Assembly: GCF_004801405.1 (NCBI RefSeq)
Contig: NZ_SSOB01000028.1
Span: 42,160-106,159 of the forward strand
Length of the DNA: 64,000 nucleotides
Source: Cohnella fermenti
Lineage (GTDB): Bacteria > Bacillota > Bacilli > Paenibacillales > Paenibacillaceae
Direction of reading: 5' to 3'
The stretch's first letter is position 1. Each line of letters opens with the position of its first letter. The notes beneath the pieces were generated by a model. That model saw only the letters and a program-made list of their open reading frames with translations, searched no databases and was not told the origin of the DNA. Of this stretch, positions 24,407 through 33,155 are shown one piece after another. The translations under genes and the position numbers were made by a program.

Positions 24407-25318
24407 TCAATGATCCCGGTTCATCATGGCATCCGCGATTCCTTCGAGCAGCTCCGTCCGGCGCAGGCCCGCTTCGCGGATCGCAACGATCGCTTCCGCG
24501 GTCAGCTCGCTCACCCGTCTCTGGCTCTCGGCGAGCCCGATCAGGTACGGGTACGTCACCTTCCCTTGCTTCTCGTCGCTCTTCAGCGGCTTGCCCAGCT
24601 TCGTCTCGTCGCCGACAAGATCCAGAATGTCGTCTTGAATCTGGAAGGCAAGCCCGATGTTGCGCCCGAACAGCTCCAGCGCGGCAAGCTGCTCGCCGCT
24701 TGCTTCCGCGGCATGTCCGCCCGCCCGCAGCGAGCAGGCGATCAGATCGCTCGTCTTGTGGAGATGGATGTACTCAAGCTCATCCAGCGTCGTGATCCCC
24801 TGCTCGCCGAGCATGTCGCTCGCCTGGCCGCCGACCATGCCCGGCAGGCCGGCATAGCGGGCCAGCTCGGAGACGAACGAGAGCACCCGCTGCGCGGGCA
24901 CTCCGAGCCCGGAGGCGGTGGAGGCGACGTAGAACGCATGGGTAAGCAGACCGTCCCCCGCCAGAATGGCCATCGCCTCGCCGAACACCTTATGGTTCGT
25001 CAGACGACCTCTGCGGTAATCGTCGTTGTCCATGGCCGGAAGATCGTCATGGATCAGGCTGTACGTATGGATCATCTCGATCGCCGCAGCGAACGGAACC
25101 GCTCGCCGGGCGGCGACCTCGTCGCCGGCCACGCACTCGGCGGCAGCCAGCGCGAGAATCGGGCGCAATCTCTTCCCGCCGGCGTCGAGCGAATAGCGAA
25201 TCGCCTCGTTCAACCTTGCGGGAACGGGCCAGTCGCCGGGAACGATAGCTTGCAGCGCCAGCTCGACCTGGTCTCTCAGGCCCTTCATGTAGGTGTGGAT
25301 GTCGATCGTCTGAGCCAA
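24407..25318 (-). CDS. ispA: Farnesyl diphosphate synthase (IspA)
   Basis: A 303-residue trans-prenyltransferase adding isopentenyl units to DMAPP/GPP. The first Asp-rich motif is in HDDLPAMDND and the second in QIQDDILD, with substrate-binding GGKRLRP and the flanking LHKTSDLI. TTG 25318 follows AAAGGAGAG at 9 nt; an internal ATG after 10 residues is less well placed. It sits after xseB, as in B. subtilis, and feeds the same isoprenoid pathway as dxs, from which it is separated by a repeat-filled gap. Confidence 0.96.
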   Translation of the reverse strand: MAQTIDIHTYMKGLRDQVELALQAIVPGDWPVPARLNEAIRYSLDAGGKRLRPILALAAAECVAGDEVAARRAVPFAAAIEMIHTYSLIHDDLPAMDNDDYRRGRLTNHKVFGEAMAILAGDGLLTHAFYVASTASGLGVPAQRVLSFVSELARYAGLPGMVGGQASDMLGEQGITTLDELEYIHLHKTSDLIACSLRAGGHAAEASGEQLAALELFGRNIGLAFQIQDDILDLVGDETKLGKPLKSDEKQGKVTYPYLIGLAESQRRVSELTAEAIVAIREAGLRRTELLEGIADAMMNRDH

Positions 25319-25335
25319 TGTGCGTAATCTCTCCT

Positions 25336-25635
25336 TTATTCCGTTGCCGCGTCCTCGCGTCCCGCAGCGAAAGGCTTGCGCTGAACCCCGTTCTCATCCT
25401 CGACGAGCTGCTCGATTCGTCGTTCGACCTGCTCGAGCTTCTGCCCGCACAGACGAGAGAGCGCGATCCCCTCCTGATAGAGCTCGATTGCCGTCTCAAG
25501 CGGAACGTCCGAGCTCTCGAGCCGGGCAACGATTCCTTCAAGCCGATCCATCGCTTCCTCGAACGTCAGAACGACGCCCTCGGCTCCGTCGGTTCGTTCG
25601 ATCGATGCTTCCGCATTCCCGTTAGGTGTGGCCAT
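25336..25635 (-). CDS. xseB: Exodeoxyribonuclease VII small subunit
   Basis: A 99-residue helical protein. The core LTFEEAMDRLEGIVARLES and PLETAIELYQEGIALSR is typical of XseB, which binds along the large subunit to make the active nuclease. The frame opens at 25686, but ATG 25635 preceded by GGAGGAG at 8 nt is the likely start; it overlaps the xseA stop by 14 nt, consistent with coupled translation. About 18 residues before and after the core are variable and charged. Confidence 0.95.
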   Translation of the reverse strand: MATPNGNAEASIERTDGAEGVVLTFEEAMDRLEGIVARLESSDVPLETAIELYQEGIALSRLCGQKLEQVERRIEQLVEDENGVQRKPFAAGREDAATE

Positions 25636-26989
25636 TCGCGATCTCCTCCTCCTGCAGCGCCCAGACTTGGCAATCCATCCGCCCATCCGTGAGGCGAATC
25701 TTGACGATGTCGCCGGGCTGCACTTCCTTGATCGAGCGGATCAAGGATTTCTCTTCCTCTTCGTATACGAGGCTGTAGCCTCGCGACATGATCTTGAGCG
25801 GGCTCAGCGCATCCAGTTGCCGAACCGCCAGACCGAACTGCCCCTGCTTGCCGCGAAGCGCATTCTTCATGGCCAGCTCCAAGCTTCTCCCCAGTTGGTC
25901 CGCCCGCTTCCTCGCGAACGCCGCCTGCTCCGCGGGACTGACCGCCGCAAGGCGGCCATCGAGCCGCGACAGGCGCTGCTTCGCTCGCGCCGCATGCGCT
26001 TCGGCGCGGTGCCGCAGCCGTTCGCGCAGCCGATCGAGCTGCTCGGCCCTTGCGAGCAGCGCCCGCCGCGGCTGCGCGAAGAACGGCGATCGCGCCGCAC
26101 GCTGCCACCGCTCGCGCGAGCTTGCGACCGTCAGCTTCAGCGACTTCGCCATGCGCAGCTCAAGCGTTGCCAGCCGCTGCTTCAGCTCCGCCGCGTGCGG
26201 GACCGCCAGCTCCGCGGCCGCCGTCGGCGTAGCGGCCCGCAGGTCCGCTGCGAAGTCGGCGATCGTGAAGTCCGTCTCATGCCCGACGGCCGAGATGACC
26301 GGAATCGCAGACTTGCGGATCGCCCGCGCGACGATCTCCTCATTGAACGCCCACAGTTCCTCGAGCGAGCCGCCGCCGCGACCGACGATCAGAACGTCCG
26401 TCTCGCCGAGTTTGTTCATCGCGGCGATGGCCCTCACGATGGACGGAGCCGCCGTCGTCCCTTGAACGGATACCGGATAGAACAGAACCGGCACCGAAGG
26501 GTGCCGGCGCTGCAACGTGATCAGGATATCGCGAACCGCCGCTCCCGTCGGCGAGGTGATGACGCCGATCGCCTTCGGATAACGGGGGATCGGACGCTTG
26601 AGGCGTTCCGAGAACAGCCCCTCCTCCTCCAGCTTCCGCTTGAGCTGCTCGAACGCGAGGTACAGACTGCCGATTCCGTCCGGCTGCATCGCCGTCACGT
26701 AGAATTGATATTGCCCGTCGCGTTCGTACACCGATACGCCGCCCCGGGCGAGCACCTTCATGCCGTCCTTCGGCGCGAACGGAAGCCGCTGATTGTGGGA
26801 CGCGAACATGATGCTCTTGAGCCGGCCGCTCTCGTCCTTGAGCGTGAAGTACATATGTCCGCTGGAATGCCGGGTGAAGTTCGAGATCTCTCCGCGCAGC
26901 CAGACGTCTTGAAGCTGGCGGTCTCCCTCCAGCTTCATCTTGATATATCGATTGACGTCGCGGATGCTAAGCACGCGTGATGGTTCCAT
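25622..26989 (-). CDS. xseA: Exodeoxyribonuclease VII large subunit
   Basis: A 455-residue nuclease subunit degrading single-stranded DNA to short oligonucleotides. The N-terminal OB fold (about 10-110, VWLRGEISNFTRHSSGHMYF) precedes the catalytic domain with IGVITSPTGAAVRDIL, VGRGGGSLEELWAFN and SAVGHETDFTIADF, then a long Arg/Ala-rich coiled coil and the C-terminal SRGYSLVY. ATG 26989 has GGAGGCG just upstream; the frame extends 7 residues further to 27010. It overlaps xseB and follows folD by 27 nt. Confidence 0.97.
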   Translation of the reverse strand: MEPSRVLSIRDVNRYIKMKLEGDRQLQDVWLRGEISNFTRHSSGHMYFTLKDESGRLKSIMFASHNQRLPFAPKDGMKVLARGGVSVYERDGQYQFYVTAMQPDGIGSLYLAFEQLKRKLEEEGLFSERLKRPIPRYPKAIGVITSPTGAAVRDILITLQRRHPSVPVLFYPVSVQGTTAAPSIVRAIAAMNKLGETDVLIVGRGGGSLEELWAFNEEIVARAIRKSAIPVISAVGHETDFTIADFAADLRAATPTAAAELAVPHAAELKQRLATLELRMAKSLKLTVASSRERWQRAARSPFFAQPRRALLARAEQLDRLRERLRHRAEAHAARAKQRLSRLDGRLAAVSPAEQAAFARKRADQLGRSLELAMKNALRGKQGQFGLAVRQLDALSPLKIMSRGYSLVYEEEEKSLIRSIKEVQPGDIVKIRLTDGRMDCQVWALQEEEIANGHT

Positions 26990-27016
26990 CTCTTCGCCTC
27001 CGCTCCGCACAGCTTC

Positions 27017-27874
27017 CTATTCGATTCCGTGTGTCTTCTTCGCCGCCTTGAGCGTGTTGGCCATGAGCATCGTGATGGTCATCGGGCCAACGCCGCGAGG
27101 AACCGGCGTAATCCAGCCGGCCGTCTCCAGCACGTCCTCGTAGTCGACATCGCCGCACAGCTTGCCGTCCGGAAGACGGTTGATGCCGACATCGAGAACG
27201 ACGGCTCCCGGCTTCACCCAATCGCGCTTGACGAGCTTAGGCACCCCGACCGCGGCCACGAGAATGTCCGCGCTTCTCGCCACTTCCGCCAGATTCGGAG
27301 TGCGGGAATGGCAGATCGTCACCGTCGCATGTTCGCGAAGCAGCAGCAGCGAGATCGGCTTGCCGACGATGTTGCTGCGGCCGATGACGACGGCATGCTT
27401 GCCTGCGGCCGAATTGCCGGTCCGCTTGAGCAGCTCGATGCAGCCCGCCGGCGTGCAAGGCAGCAGCGAATCGTCCCCGATCATCAGGTTGCCGACATTG
27501 ATCGGATGGAAGCCGTCGACGTCCTTGGCCACCGAGATCGCGTCGATAACCGGCTTCTCCTCGATATGCTTCGGCAGCGGAAGCTGCACCAGAATGCCGT
27601 GGATGGACTCCTGCTCGTTAAGACGGCCGATCAGTCCGAGAAGCTCCTCCTGCGTCGTCTCGGCGGACAGGCGGTGAACCTCGGAATAGAAGCCCAGATC
27701 CTCGCATGCCTTCGCCTTGTTCCGGACGTATACTTGGGACGCCGGATCTTCCCCGACCAGAACGACCGCAAGACCAGGCCGAACTCCCTTATCAAGAAGC
27801 GAGGCGACCTCCGATTTGATCTCCTCGCGAATCGTATCCGATATTTTTTTCCCGTCGATGACTTGTGCGCTCAT
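27017..27874 (-). CDS. folD: Methylenetetrahydrofolate dehydrogenase/cyclohydrolase FolD
   Basis: A 285-residue bifunctional enzyme interconverting 5,10-methylene-, methenyl- and 10-formyl-THF using NADP. Catalytic Lys lies in YVRNKAKACEDLG; the conserved QLPLPKHI, DVDGFHPINVGNL, PCTPAG and dinucleotide-binding GRSNIVGKP follow, ending TPVPRGVGPMT. ATG 27874 overlaps the nusB stop as ATGA and has GGAGGAAGGGG upstream. The frame runs on upstream into nusB, which is only overlap. Confidence 0.97.
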   Translation of the reverse strand: MSAQVIDGKKISDTIREEIKSEVASLLDKGVRPGLAVVLVGEDPASQVYVRNKAKACEDLGFYSEVHRLSAETTQEELLGLIGRLNEQESIHGILVQLPLPKHIEEKPVIDAISVAKDVDGFHPINVGNLMIGDDSLLPCTPAGCIELLKRTGNSAAGKHAVVIGRSNIVGKPISLLLLREHATVTICHSRTPNLAEVARSADILVAAVGVPKLVKRDWVKPGAVVLDVGINRLPDGKLCGDVDYEDVLETAGWITPVPRGVGPMTITMLMANTLKAAKKTHGIE

Positions 27875-28407
27875 TCCCGTTCCCCTTCCTCCGATGTGCT
27901 TGCGGCCGAAGAGGCCTGCTCTTCCGTTCCGTCCGCCTTCACAGCGTCTCTGCTCTCCGAATCCTTCTTGCCGCCGGCTTCCTTCTCTCGGATCATACGT
28001 CCGAGAACGCCGTTCACGAACTTGCCGGACTCTCCCGTTCCGAAGTGCTTCGCCAGCTCGATCGCCTCGTTCACGACGACCTTGGCCGGCACGTCCGACC
28101 GGTATTCGAGCTCGTATGCCGCGAGTCTCAGAATCTGCCGGTCTACCCGGGACAACCGGTCGACCTGCCATCCCGTCAGATAGACGGAGAGCTGCTCGTC
28201 GATCCGCTCCCGCTTCTCGGAGACGCTGCGAACCAGCTCGCGCGTGTAAGCGTCGACGGCAATGACGCCCTCGACATCCGCTTCGAGCTCGTTATCCTGG
28301 CGAATCTCTTCCATGACGGTATCGACGGCCGCATCGGCCCCGACTCCGTTCATCTCCATCTGGTACAGGCATTGCACCGTTATTTCTCTTGCCAATCTAC
28401 GCTTCAT
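27871..28407 (-). CDS. nusB: Transcription antitermination factor NusB
   Basis: A 178-residue all-helical RNA-binding factor that acts with NusE in rRNA antitermination. Core motifs are RRLAREITVQCLYQMEMN, VDRQILRLAAYELEYR, VVVNEAIELAKHFGTGES and KFVNGVLGRM. ATG 28407 has CGGAGGATT just upstream. Compared with the usual 130-145 residues there is a C-terminal tail of ~35 charged, Ser/Ala/Glu-rich residues that is probably disordered. The stop overlaps folD. Confidence 0.96.
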   Translation of the reverse strand: MKRRLAREITVQCLYQMEMNGVGADAAVDTVMEEIRQDNELEADVEGVIAVDAYTRELVRSVSEKRERIDEQLSVYLTGWQVDRLSRVDRQILRLAAYELEYRSDVPAKVVVNEAIELAKHFGTGESGKFVNGVLGRMIREKEAGGKKDSESRDAVKADGTEEQASSAASTSEEGERE

Positions 28408-28830
28408 GAATCCTCCGATCGAGTTCCGAGAACTGGGCTTCCATTCCTTATTTGCTATCCCCGTTTGGGGTCGGCTCCATACCTTGATTTGCTCCATGCT
28501 TGACACTTTGGCTCCACGCCCGACGCTCGAATCCATGCCACGCCTCCGCACCACCACAGGCCCCCGCACCATATCAGACTCCCGCAACCCGCGCATAAAG
28601 CCTGCAGCCGAGTCGAATCCCCGTATCCAAGCTTCATGCCCGCGCCGGAATCGCCGGAACCGCCGCAGCCCGGCTTGTCTCCTGACATGAGTCGATCCCT
28701 AAACGAACGGACGCGTTCGCTTAGGGATGAAGCGAGCCGAAGCGCCTGCGGCTTCCGCTTAGCGCCGGAGAGGCCCGGCGGAGACGATGCCACGTTCGCG
28801 CACCGCTTGCACGCGCCCGCTGCGCACCGT
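28408..28830. other. Intergenic region before nusB
   Basis: About 420 bases without a supportable gene. A strong hairpin, ATCCCTAA and CGAAC arms facing GTTCG and TTAGGGAT, lies at 28694-28727 but has no T-run, so it may be a weak terminator or processing site. Short C-rich direct repeats are spread over 28450-28560. Confidence 0.55.
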
Positions 28831-29070
28831 TCACTTGATCCAAGGCCAGCGGTCGTTCACCCACTCGGTCAGCCGTTCCCAGCGCACGAGCGGCCCCCGC
28901 TTCAGGTCCTTGTTCTTGCCGATGGCATACCCGACGCACAGAAGAAGGGCGAAGAAGAGCATGTCCCAGAATCCGCATATGAGATAGATGATGCCAAGCA
29001 GAAACCCCGCCGCGATACCGAGCGTTCGACCGCCGTAGGTGTCCCACCATTCCTTCCACATCGGTGGCAT
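28831..29070 (-). CDS. DUF2273 small membrane protein
   Basis: A 79-residue protein: amphipathic start MWKEWWDTYGGRTLG, then two adjacent hydrophobic segments (about 17-33 and 36-49) ending in GYAIGK and a charged tail with several Trp. This matches the DUF2273 pattern, usually encoded next to amaP and Asp23/Gls24 genes. It follows amaP by 10 nt, so it is part of the yqhY-amaP-DUF2273 cluster. The cluster is linked to cell-envelope or alkaline stress in relatives; the molecular role of this subunit is unknown. Confidence 0.85.
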   Translation of the reverse strand: MPPMWKEWWDTYGGRTLGIAAGFLLGIIYLICGFWDMLFFALLLCVGYAIGKNKDLKRGPLVRWERLTEWVNDRWPWIK

Positions 29071-29080
29071 CCCCTCCCTC

Positions 29081-29644
29081 TTATTCTACGCGGCTCTTGT
29101 AGGCAGTCGGCGCCTGCGTCACGTTCGCTATGTAGACCGATACTTCCGATACCGGAATGCCGGTCGTCTCCTGGACGAGCTCGGACACCGTCTTCTGCAT
29201 CTCCTCCGACAGCGCGGGAATCGACGTATCGCCGTCCACGAAAGCCCGAATCATGATCTGCAAGCCGGAATCCGCCGCCCGCACGCGAGCCTTCAGGTCC
29301 TTGACGCCCCGCGTGCGCGAAGCCGCCTTAAGCGCGAGATTCTCGACCGTATCGACCGAGATTCGAATGTCGCCGTGCTCGGAGCGCTGGGTGATCGACG
29401 GGGCTTGCCCGCCGGAGCGCTTGAACGAGACGATGAAGAGGCGCAGGCTCAGCAGAAGCAGCACGACGGCGATGACGATGGTCAGCCATTGGCTGAAGCT
29501 GTCCTCTCCGAGAATATCGTCCACCACGTTGCCCAGCCAGCGGGAATTGACGCCGCCTGCCGCTGCGACGATCGCGAACACGGATGCCGCGCCGACCGCC
29601 AAGCTGTATACGAACAAGAGCAGCCTGTCCACTACTTTGATCAA
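29081..29644 (-). CDS. amaP: Alkaline shock response membrane anchor protein AmaP
   Basis: A 187-residue protein with two TM helices near residues 9-27 and 54-72 and a soluble C-terminal domain with an Asp23-like pattern (ALKAASRTRGVKDLKARV, then VSELVQETTGIPVSEVSVYI). AmaP anchors Asp23-family proteins at the membrane in staphylococci. TTG 29644 with CTGGAGGAG upstream is the likely start; the frame opens 13 codons earlier. It lies 162 nt after the Asp23-family gene yqhY and 10 nt before the DUF2273 gene. Confidence 0.88.
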   Translation of the reverse strand: MIKVVDRLLLFVYSLAVGAASVFAIVAAAGGVNSRWLGNVVDDILGEDSFSQWLTIVIAVVLLLLSLRLFIVSFKRSGGQAPSITQRSEHGDIRISVDTVENLALKAASRTRGVKDLKARVRAADSGLQIMIRAFVDGDTSIPALSEEMQKTVSELVQETTGIPVSEVSVYIANVTQAPTAYKSRVE

Positions 29645-29806
29645 CTTGAGTCTCCTCCAGTCCTGATCCGCCTGGTCTACCAATCAAACTCTTCCTTATG
29701 GAGAAAAAGCGCCTGACAGCCGCCCCTCGCAAGGAATCGGCCGTCACGCGCCGGCATTCGCAAGCCGAATCGAGCGTCCGCCCGGAATGTTCCTTATGCG
29801 GATGCT

Positions 29807-30214
29807 TTATCGAACACGCGCATGCGTCTCTTCTTCTTCCACCTTCTCGGCCGCCTTGAAGTGCACGTCGTGAATCTGCACGTTCACTTCGACGACGCTC
29901 AGCCCGGTCATCACTTCGATCGAGCGCTTCACATTGTGTTGAATCTCGGATGCGATCTCCGGAATTCGTCTGCCGTATTCCACGATAATGTTGACGTCGA
30001 CAGCCGCTTCGCGTTGACCGACTTCCACCTTGACGCCCTTGGACAGATTCTTCCGTCCGAGCAATTCCGCGATGCCGGAGGAGATGCCGCCGCTCATTCC
30101 GGCCACGCCGTCCACCTCTACCGTCGCCAAGCCGGCAATAATCTCAATCACTTCCGGAGCGATCTGAATGGTTCCCATCTCGGTCCGTTCATAATCTGGC
30201 ACCAATGTCTCCAT
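29807..30214 (-). CDS. Asp23/Gls24 family protein (YqhY type)
   Basis: A 135-residue Asp23/Gls24 protein: GTIQIAPEVIEIIAGLAT, then VDVNIIVEYGRRIPEIA, and VEVNVQIHDVHF. In Bacillus, YqhY lies between accC and nusB and its loss disturbs acetyl-CoA carboxylase activity and lipid synthesis, so it is thought to tune AccBC. Here the gene lies 120 nt after accC in the same place. The N-terminal ~12 residues and the acidic C-terminal tail are variable. Confidence 0.93.
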   Translation of the reverse strand: METLVPDYERTEMGTIQIAPEVIEIIAGLATVEVDGVAGMSGGISSGIAELLGRKNLSKGVKVEVGQREAAVDVNIIVEYGRRIPEIASEIQHNVKRSIEVMTGLSVVEVNVQIHDVHFKAAEKVEEEETHARVR

Positions 30215-30334
30215 TCTTCAATCCACCTCCCAGATTCCCATCGCGCCGCCGCCGTGGTTCGGACAGACGGCGTTCCGATTCTACTTCATACTATAGCATT
30301 GCCAAGGATTTATGACAAACAATCTCGGACTTGC

Positions 30335-31705
30335 TTATTGATCTTCCGGATCGAACGGAGAATTGATATCGTGCTCCTCGAGGAACTTGATATCGAACGT
30401 CCCCTTGTGGAAAATCGGATGCTCAAGCAGCTTCAGATGGAACGGAATTGTCGTCTTGACTCCGTCGATCATGAATTCGCCGAGCGCCCGGCGACCGCGC
30501 GCGATTGCTTCTTCGCGGGTCGGCGCCCACACGATCAGCTTCGCCACCATGGAATCGTAGTGCGGCGAGATCATGTATTGCGGGTAAGCGCCGCTGTCGA
30601 CGCGCACGCCCGGCCCGCCCGGAGGCAGGTAGAAGCCGATCCGGCCGGGAGAAGGCATGAAGTTCCGGTCCGGGTCCTCCGCGTTGACGCGGAATTCGAT
30701 CGCCGCTCCTTCGAACCTCACATCCTCTTGCGTGAAGGACAGCGGATTGCCTTCGGCGATCGAGATCATCTCCTTGATCAGGTCGATATTCGTGATCATC
30801 TCGGTCACGGGATGCTCGACTTGAATGCGGGTGTTCATCTCCATGAAGTAGAACTGGCCGTCCGGCCCGAGCAGGAATTCGATCGTTCCCGCCCCGGAGT
30901 AGTTGACCGCCTTGGCCGCGCGCACGGCGGCCTGTCCCATGCGCTCGCGAAGCGCGGGCGTCATGATCGGGCAAGGAGCTTCCTCGACGAGCTTCTGGCG
31001 GCGGCGCTGCACGGAGCAGTCGCGTTCGCCGAGATGGCACACGTTGCCGTGCTTGTCGGCGATAATCTGGATCTCGACGTGCTTCATGCCCGTCAGATAC
31101 TTCTCCAGATAGACGCCGGCATTGCCGAACGCCTTCTCCGCCTCCTGCTGCGCCGTCGTGATCTCGCGAACGAGCATCTCCTCGTCGTCCGCCAAGCGGA
31201 TGCCGCGGCCTCCGCCGCCGGCCGTCGCCTTGATGATGACCGGGTACCCGATCGCTCTGGCGAGCCGGACCGCTTCGTCGAGGTCCTCGATAAGACCTTC
31301 CGACCCCGGAATAACCGGAACGTCGGCATCCTTCATCGTCGTCTTCGCGACCGACTTGTCGCCCATGCGGGAGATCGCTTCGGCCGACGGGCCGATGAAC
31401 GCGATGTTGCAGCTCTCGCTGATCTCGGCGAAGTCCGCGTTCTCGGACAGGAAGCCGTAGCCGGGATGAATCGCGTCGCATTCGGTCAGCGTAGCGACGC
31501 TCATGATATTCGTCAAGTTCAAGTAGCTGTCCTTGGAAGCGGTCGGCCCGATGCAATAAGCTTCGTCGGCCAGACGGACGTGCAGCGATTCGCGATCGGC
31601 TTCGGAATAGACGGCGACCGCCTGGATTCCGAGCTCGCGGCAAGCGCGAATGATACGCACCGCGATCTCTCCGCGGTTGGCTACCAGGATTTTGTTAATT
31701 TTCAA
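30335..31705 (-). CDS. accC: Acetyl-CoA carboxylase biotin carboxylase subunit
   Basis: A 456-residue ATP-grasp enzyme carboxylating biotin on AccB, first half-reaction of malonyl-CoA synthesis. Motifs: ILVANRGEIAVRIIRACRE, HPGYGFLSENADF, the glycine-rich ATP loop ATAGGGGRGIRL, ERDCSVQRRRQKLVEEAP and EMNTRIQVEHPVTEM. ATG 31705 follows AAAGGAGGA. It lies 62 nt after accB and is co-transcribed with it. The carboxyltransferase genes accAD are not in the window. Confidence 0.98.
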   Translation of the reverse strand: MKINKILVANRGEIAVRIIRACRELGIQAVAVYSEADRESLHVRLADEAYCIGPTASKDSYLNLTNIMSVATLTECDAIHPGYGFLSENADFAEISESCNIAFIGPSAEAISRMGDKSVAKTTMKDADVPVIPGSEGLIEDLDEAVRLARAIGYPVIIKATAGGGGRGIRLADDEEMLVREITTAQQEAEKAFGNAGVYLEKYLTGMKHVEIQIIADKHGNVCHLGERDCSVQRRRQKLVEEAPCPIMTPALRERMGQAAVRAAKAVNYSGAGTIEFLLGPDGQFYFMEMNTRIQVEHPVTEMITNIDLIKEMISIAEGNPLSFTQEDVRFEGAAIEFRVNAEDPDRNFMPSPGRIGFYLPPGGPGVRVDSGAYPQYMISPHYDSMVAKLIVWAPTREEAIARGRRALGEFMIDGVKTTIPFHLKLLEHPIFHKGTFDIKFLEEHDINSPFDPEDQ

Positions 31706-31767
31706 GAGCTGAGATCCTCCTTTGAGTTGGAACCGGCGCGGGCGGCAAGCCCGCAGGCGGAAGGCTG

Positions 31768-32256
31768 TTATTCCGGCTTAACGAGGAACAACGGCTGGCC
31801 GAACTCGACAAGCTGACCGTTCTCGGCCAGAATCTCGACGATCTCGCCCTTGACCTCCGCTTCGAGAGGATTCATCAGCTTCATCGCTTCCAGGATGCAG
31901 ACGACCGTCTTCTCGTGCACGCGATCGCCCGCGTTGACGAACGAAGGCGCGTCAGGCGACGGCGCGCGATAGAACGTTCCGACCATCGGGGACACGATCG
32001 GATGCAGGCCGGCGCGGCTCGCGGATTCGCTCTTCGCTTCCGGCTCGGCCGCAGGCTGGGAAGGAGCCGTTGCGGGCTGCTGCGGAGGCGCTTGCACGTA
32101 TGTATGCGCAACGGGCGCGGACTGCACGTTCACGACTTCCGTTCGACCGGGCTTGCGGATGGCGAGCCGAGCTCCTTCGTTCTCGATCTCCAGCTCCTGG
32201 ACGGAGGTTTGGTCCACTAATTTAATCAATTCTTTGATTTCGCTTAATTTAAACAT
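31768..32256 (-). CDS. accB: Acetyl-CoA carboxylase biotin carboxyl carrier protein
   Basis: A 162-residue carrier with an N-terminal helix FKLSEIKELIKLVDQ, a Pro/Ala/Gln-rich flexible linker (about 50-80) and the biotinyl domain, Lys126 in EAMKLMN being the biotinylation site. ATG 32256 is preceded by AAGGAG at ~10 nt; a GTG at 32268 is too close to that sequence. The promoter TATAAT is at 32329-32334 with an inverted repeat over the start site. It is separated from spoIIIAH by a terminator. Confidence 0.97.
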   Translation of the reverse strand: MFKLSEIKELIKLVDQTSVQELEIENEGARLAIRKPGRTEVVNVQSAPVAHTYVQAPPQQPATAPSQPAAEPEAKSESASRAGLHPIVSPMVGTFYRAPSPDAPSFVNAGDRVHEKTVVCILEAMKLMNPLEAEVKGEIVEILAENGQLVEFGQPLFLVKPE

Positions 32257-32311
32257 AGGTTCGGACACTCCTTGGTTTCGGGGAGAACCCCCGTCTTCGG
32301 CATCTACTATC

Positions 32312-32334
32312 GTTCCGATAACGGAACTATTATA
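32312..32334 (-). promoter_or_regulatory. accBC promoter -10 and adjacent inverted repeat
   Basis: On the minus strand TATAAT (32329-32334) is followed at once by AGTTCCGTTATCGGAAC (32312-32328), a 6-bp inverted repeat (GTTCCG/CGGAAC) with a 4-nt centre, covering the expected start site. It does not match the FapR operator of Bacillus. The -35 region is poor. Confidence 0.45.
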
Positions 32335-32349
32335 TCATAATCGAAAGAA

Positions 32350-32381
32350 ATGGAAAGAGCCCGGCATGAACAGCCGGGCTC
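32350..32381 (-). terminator. Terminator after the spoIIIA operon
   Basis: A perfect 9-bp stem GAGCCCGGC/GCCGGGCTC with a 7-nt loop, followed on the minus strand by TTTCCATTTCTTT. It lies 14 nt past the spoIIIAH stop and separates sporulation transcription from accBC. Confidence 0.85.
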
Positions 32382-32395
32382 GCGCGAATAGGGTT

Positions 32396-33115
32396 TTACG
32401 GGTTCGGAATGTATTGCACCGTCAGTTGGCTCGGAGCGACGCCGAGTTCCTTGACCGCCAGGTCGAGAATCGTCACCGCCTGGGACTTGTCGAGCTTGTC
32501 GGCTTGGACAACGACCTTGTAGTTGCTGTCCTCTTCCTCCACAACCGCATTCTCGTACTCGTAGTTCGTCGTCAGCTTCTCTTCGAGACTCGTGATCTTC
32601 TGCTCGACGGAATCCAGACGATCGAGCTCTTCGACCGCCGTCGCCGCCTCGTCTGCGGTGGCGTTCTTGCCGTCGGCGATAATCGCGTTCAGCCGCTCCG
32701 CCTCCTTGTCGAACGATTCCATTCGGCGGAGCTGCGCATCGTCGAAGTACGCCCGCCCCGTCAGGGAAGCCGTCATTCCTTCGATCACTTCCTCGTCGGT
32801 CTTCCCGGCCGATGCGGCAGGCTCTCCTCCGGCCGCGGCGTCCGTGCCGTCGTCCTCGCCGCTCGCAATCGCGTCGTCCGTCGTTCCGCCCGCCTTCGCG
32901 TCGGGGGAATTCGCGGCTCCGTCCGCCCCCGATGTCGAATCGATCTGCGTAATCGTGTAGCCGGAATCGCCGGTCGCCTGGGCGCCGGACTGCGCCTCCT
33001 GGTTGACCGCCTTGTCCGTCGGGTTCGCATCTTCGGTGAACAGGTAATAGGCGGACAGAATCACCATCAAGCTGAGCATCGAGACGAGCCAGATCGTTTG
33101 TCTTCTGTTGTTCAT
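32396..33115 (-). CDS. spoIIIAH: Stage III sporulation protein AH (SpoIIIAH)
   Basis: A 239-residue mother-cell membrane protein that pairs with forespore SpoIIQ to build the feeding-tube channel. It has an N-terminal TM helix (about 10-26), an Asp/Ala/Gly-rich low-complexity stretch of ~80 residues, and a C-terminal YscJ/FliF-like ring domain with VVVQADKLDKSQAVTILDL and ending QLTVQYIPNP. ATG 33115 follows GGGAGG; the frame extends 10 codons further. The low-complexity insert is longer than in B. subtilis (218 residues in total). Last gene of the operon. Confidence 0.95.
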   Translation of the reverse strand: MNNRRQTIWLVSMLSLMVILSAYYLFTEDANPTDKAVNQEAQSGAQATGDSGYTITQIDSTSGADGAANSPDAKAGGTTDDAIASGEDDGTDAAAGGEPAASAGKTDEEVIEGMTASLTGRAYFDDAQLRRMESFDKEAERLNAIIADGKNATADEAATAVEELDRLDSVEQKITSLEEKLTTNYEYENAVVEEEDSNYKVVVQADKLDKSQAVTILDLAVKELGVAPSQLTVQYIPNP

Positions 33116-33155
33116 TTTACTTAACCTCCCATGTTCGTTGTCCATTCCCCATAAT

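Noticed and set aside
28691..28728. Rho-independent terminator before nusB
   Set aside because: The hairpin is strong but lacks a T-run on either strand, so I only note it in the gap entry.
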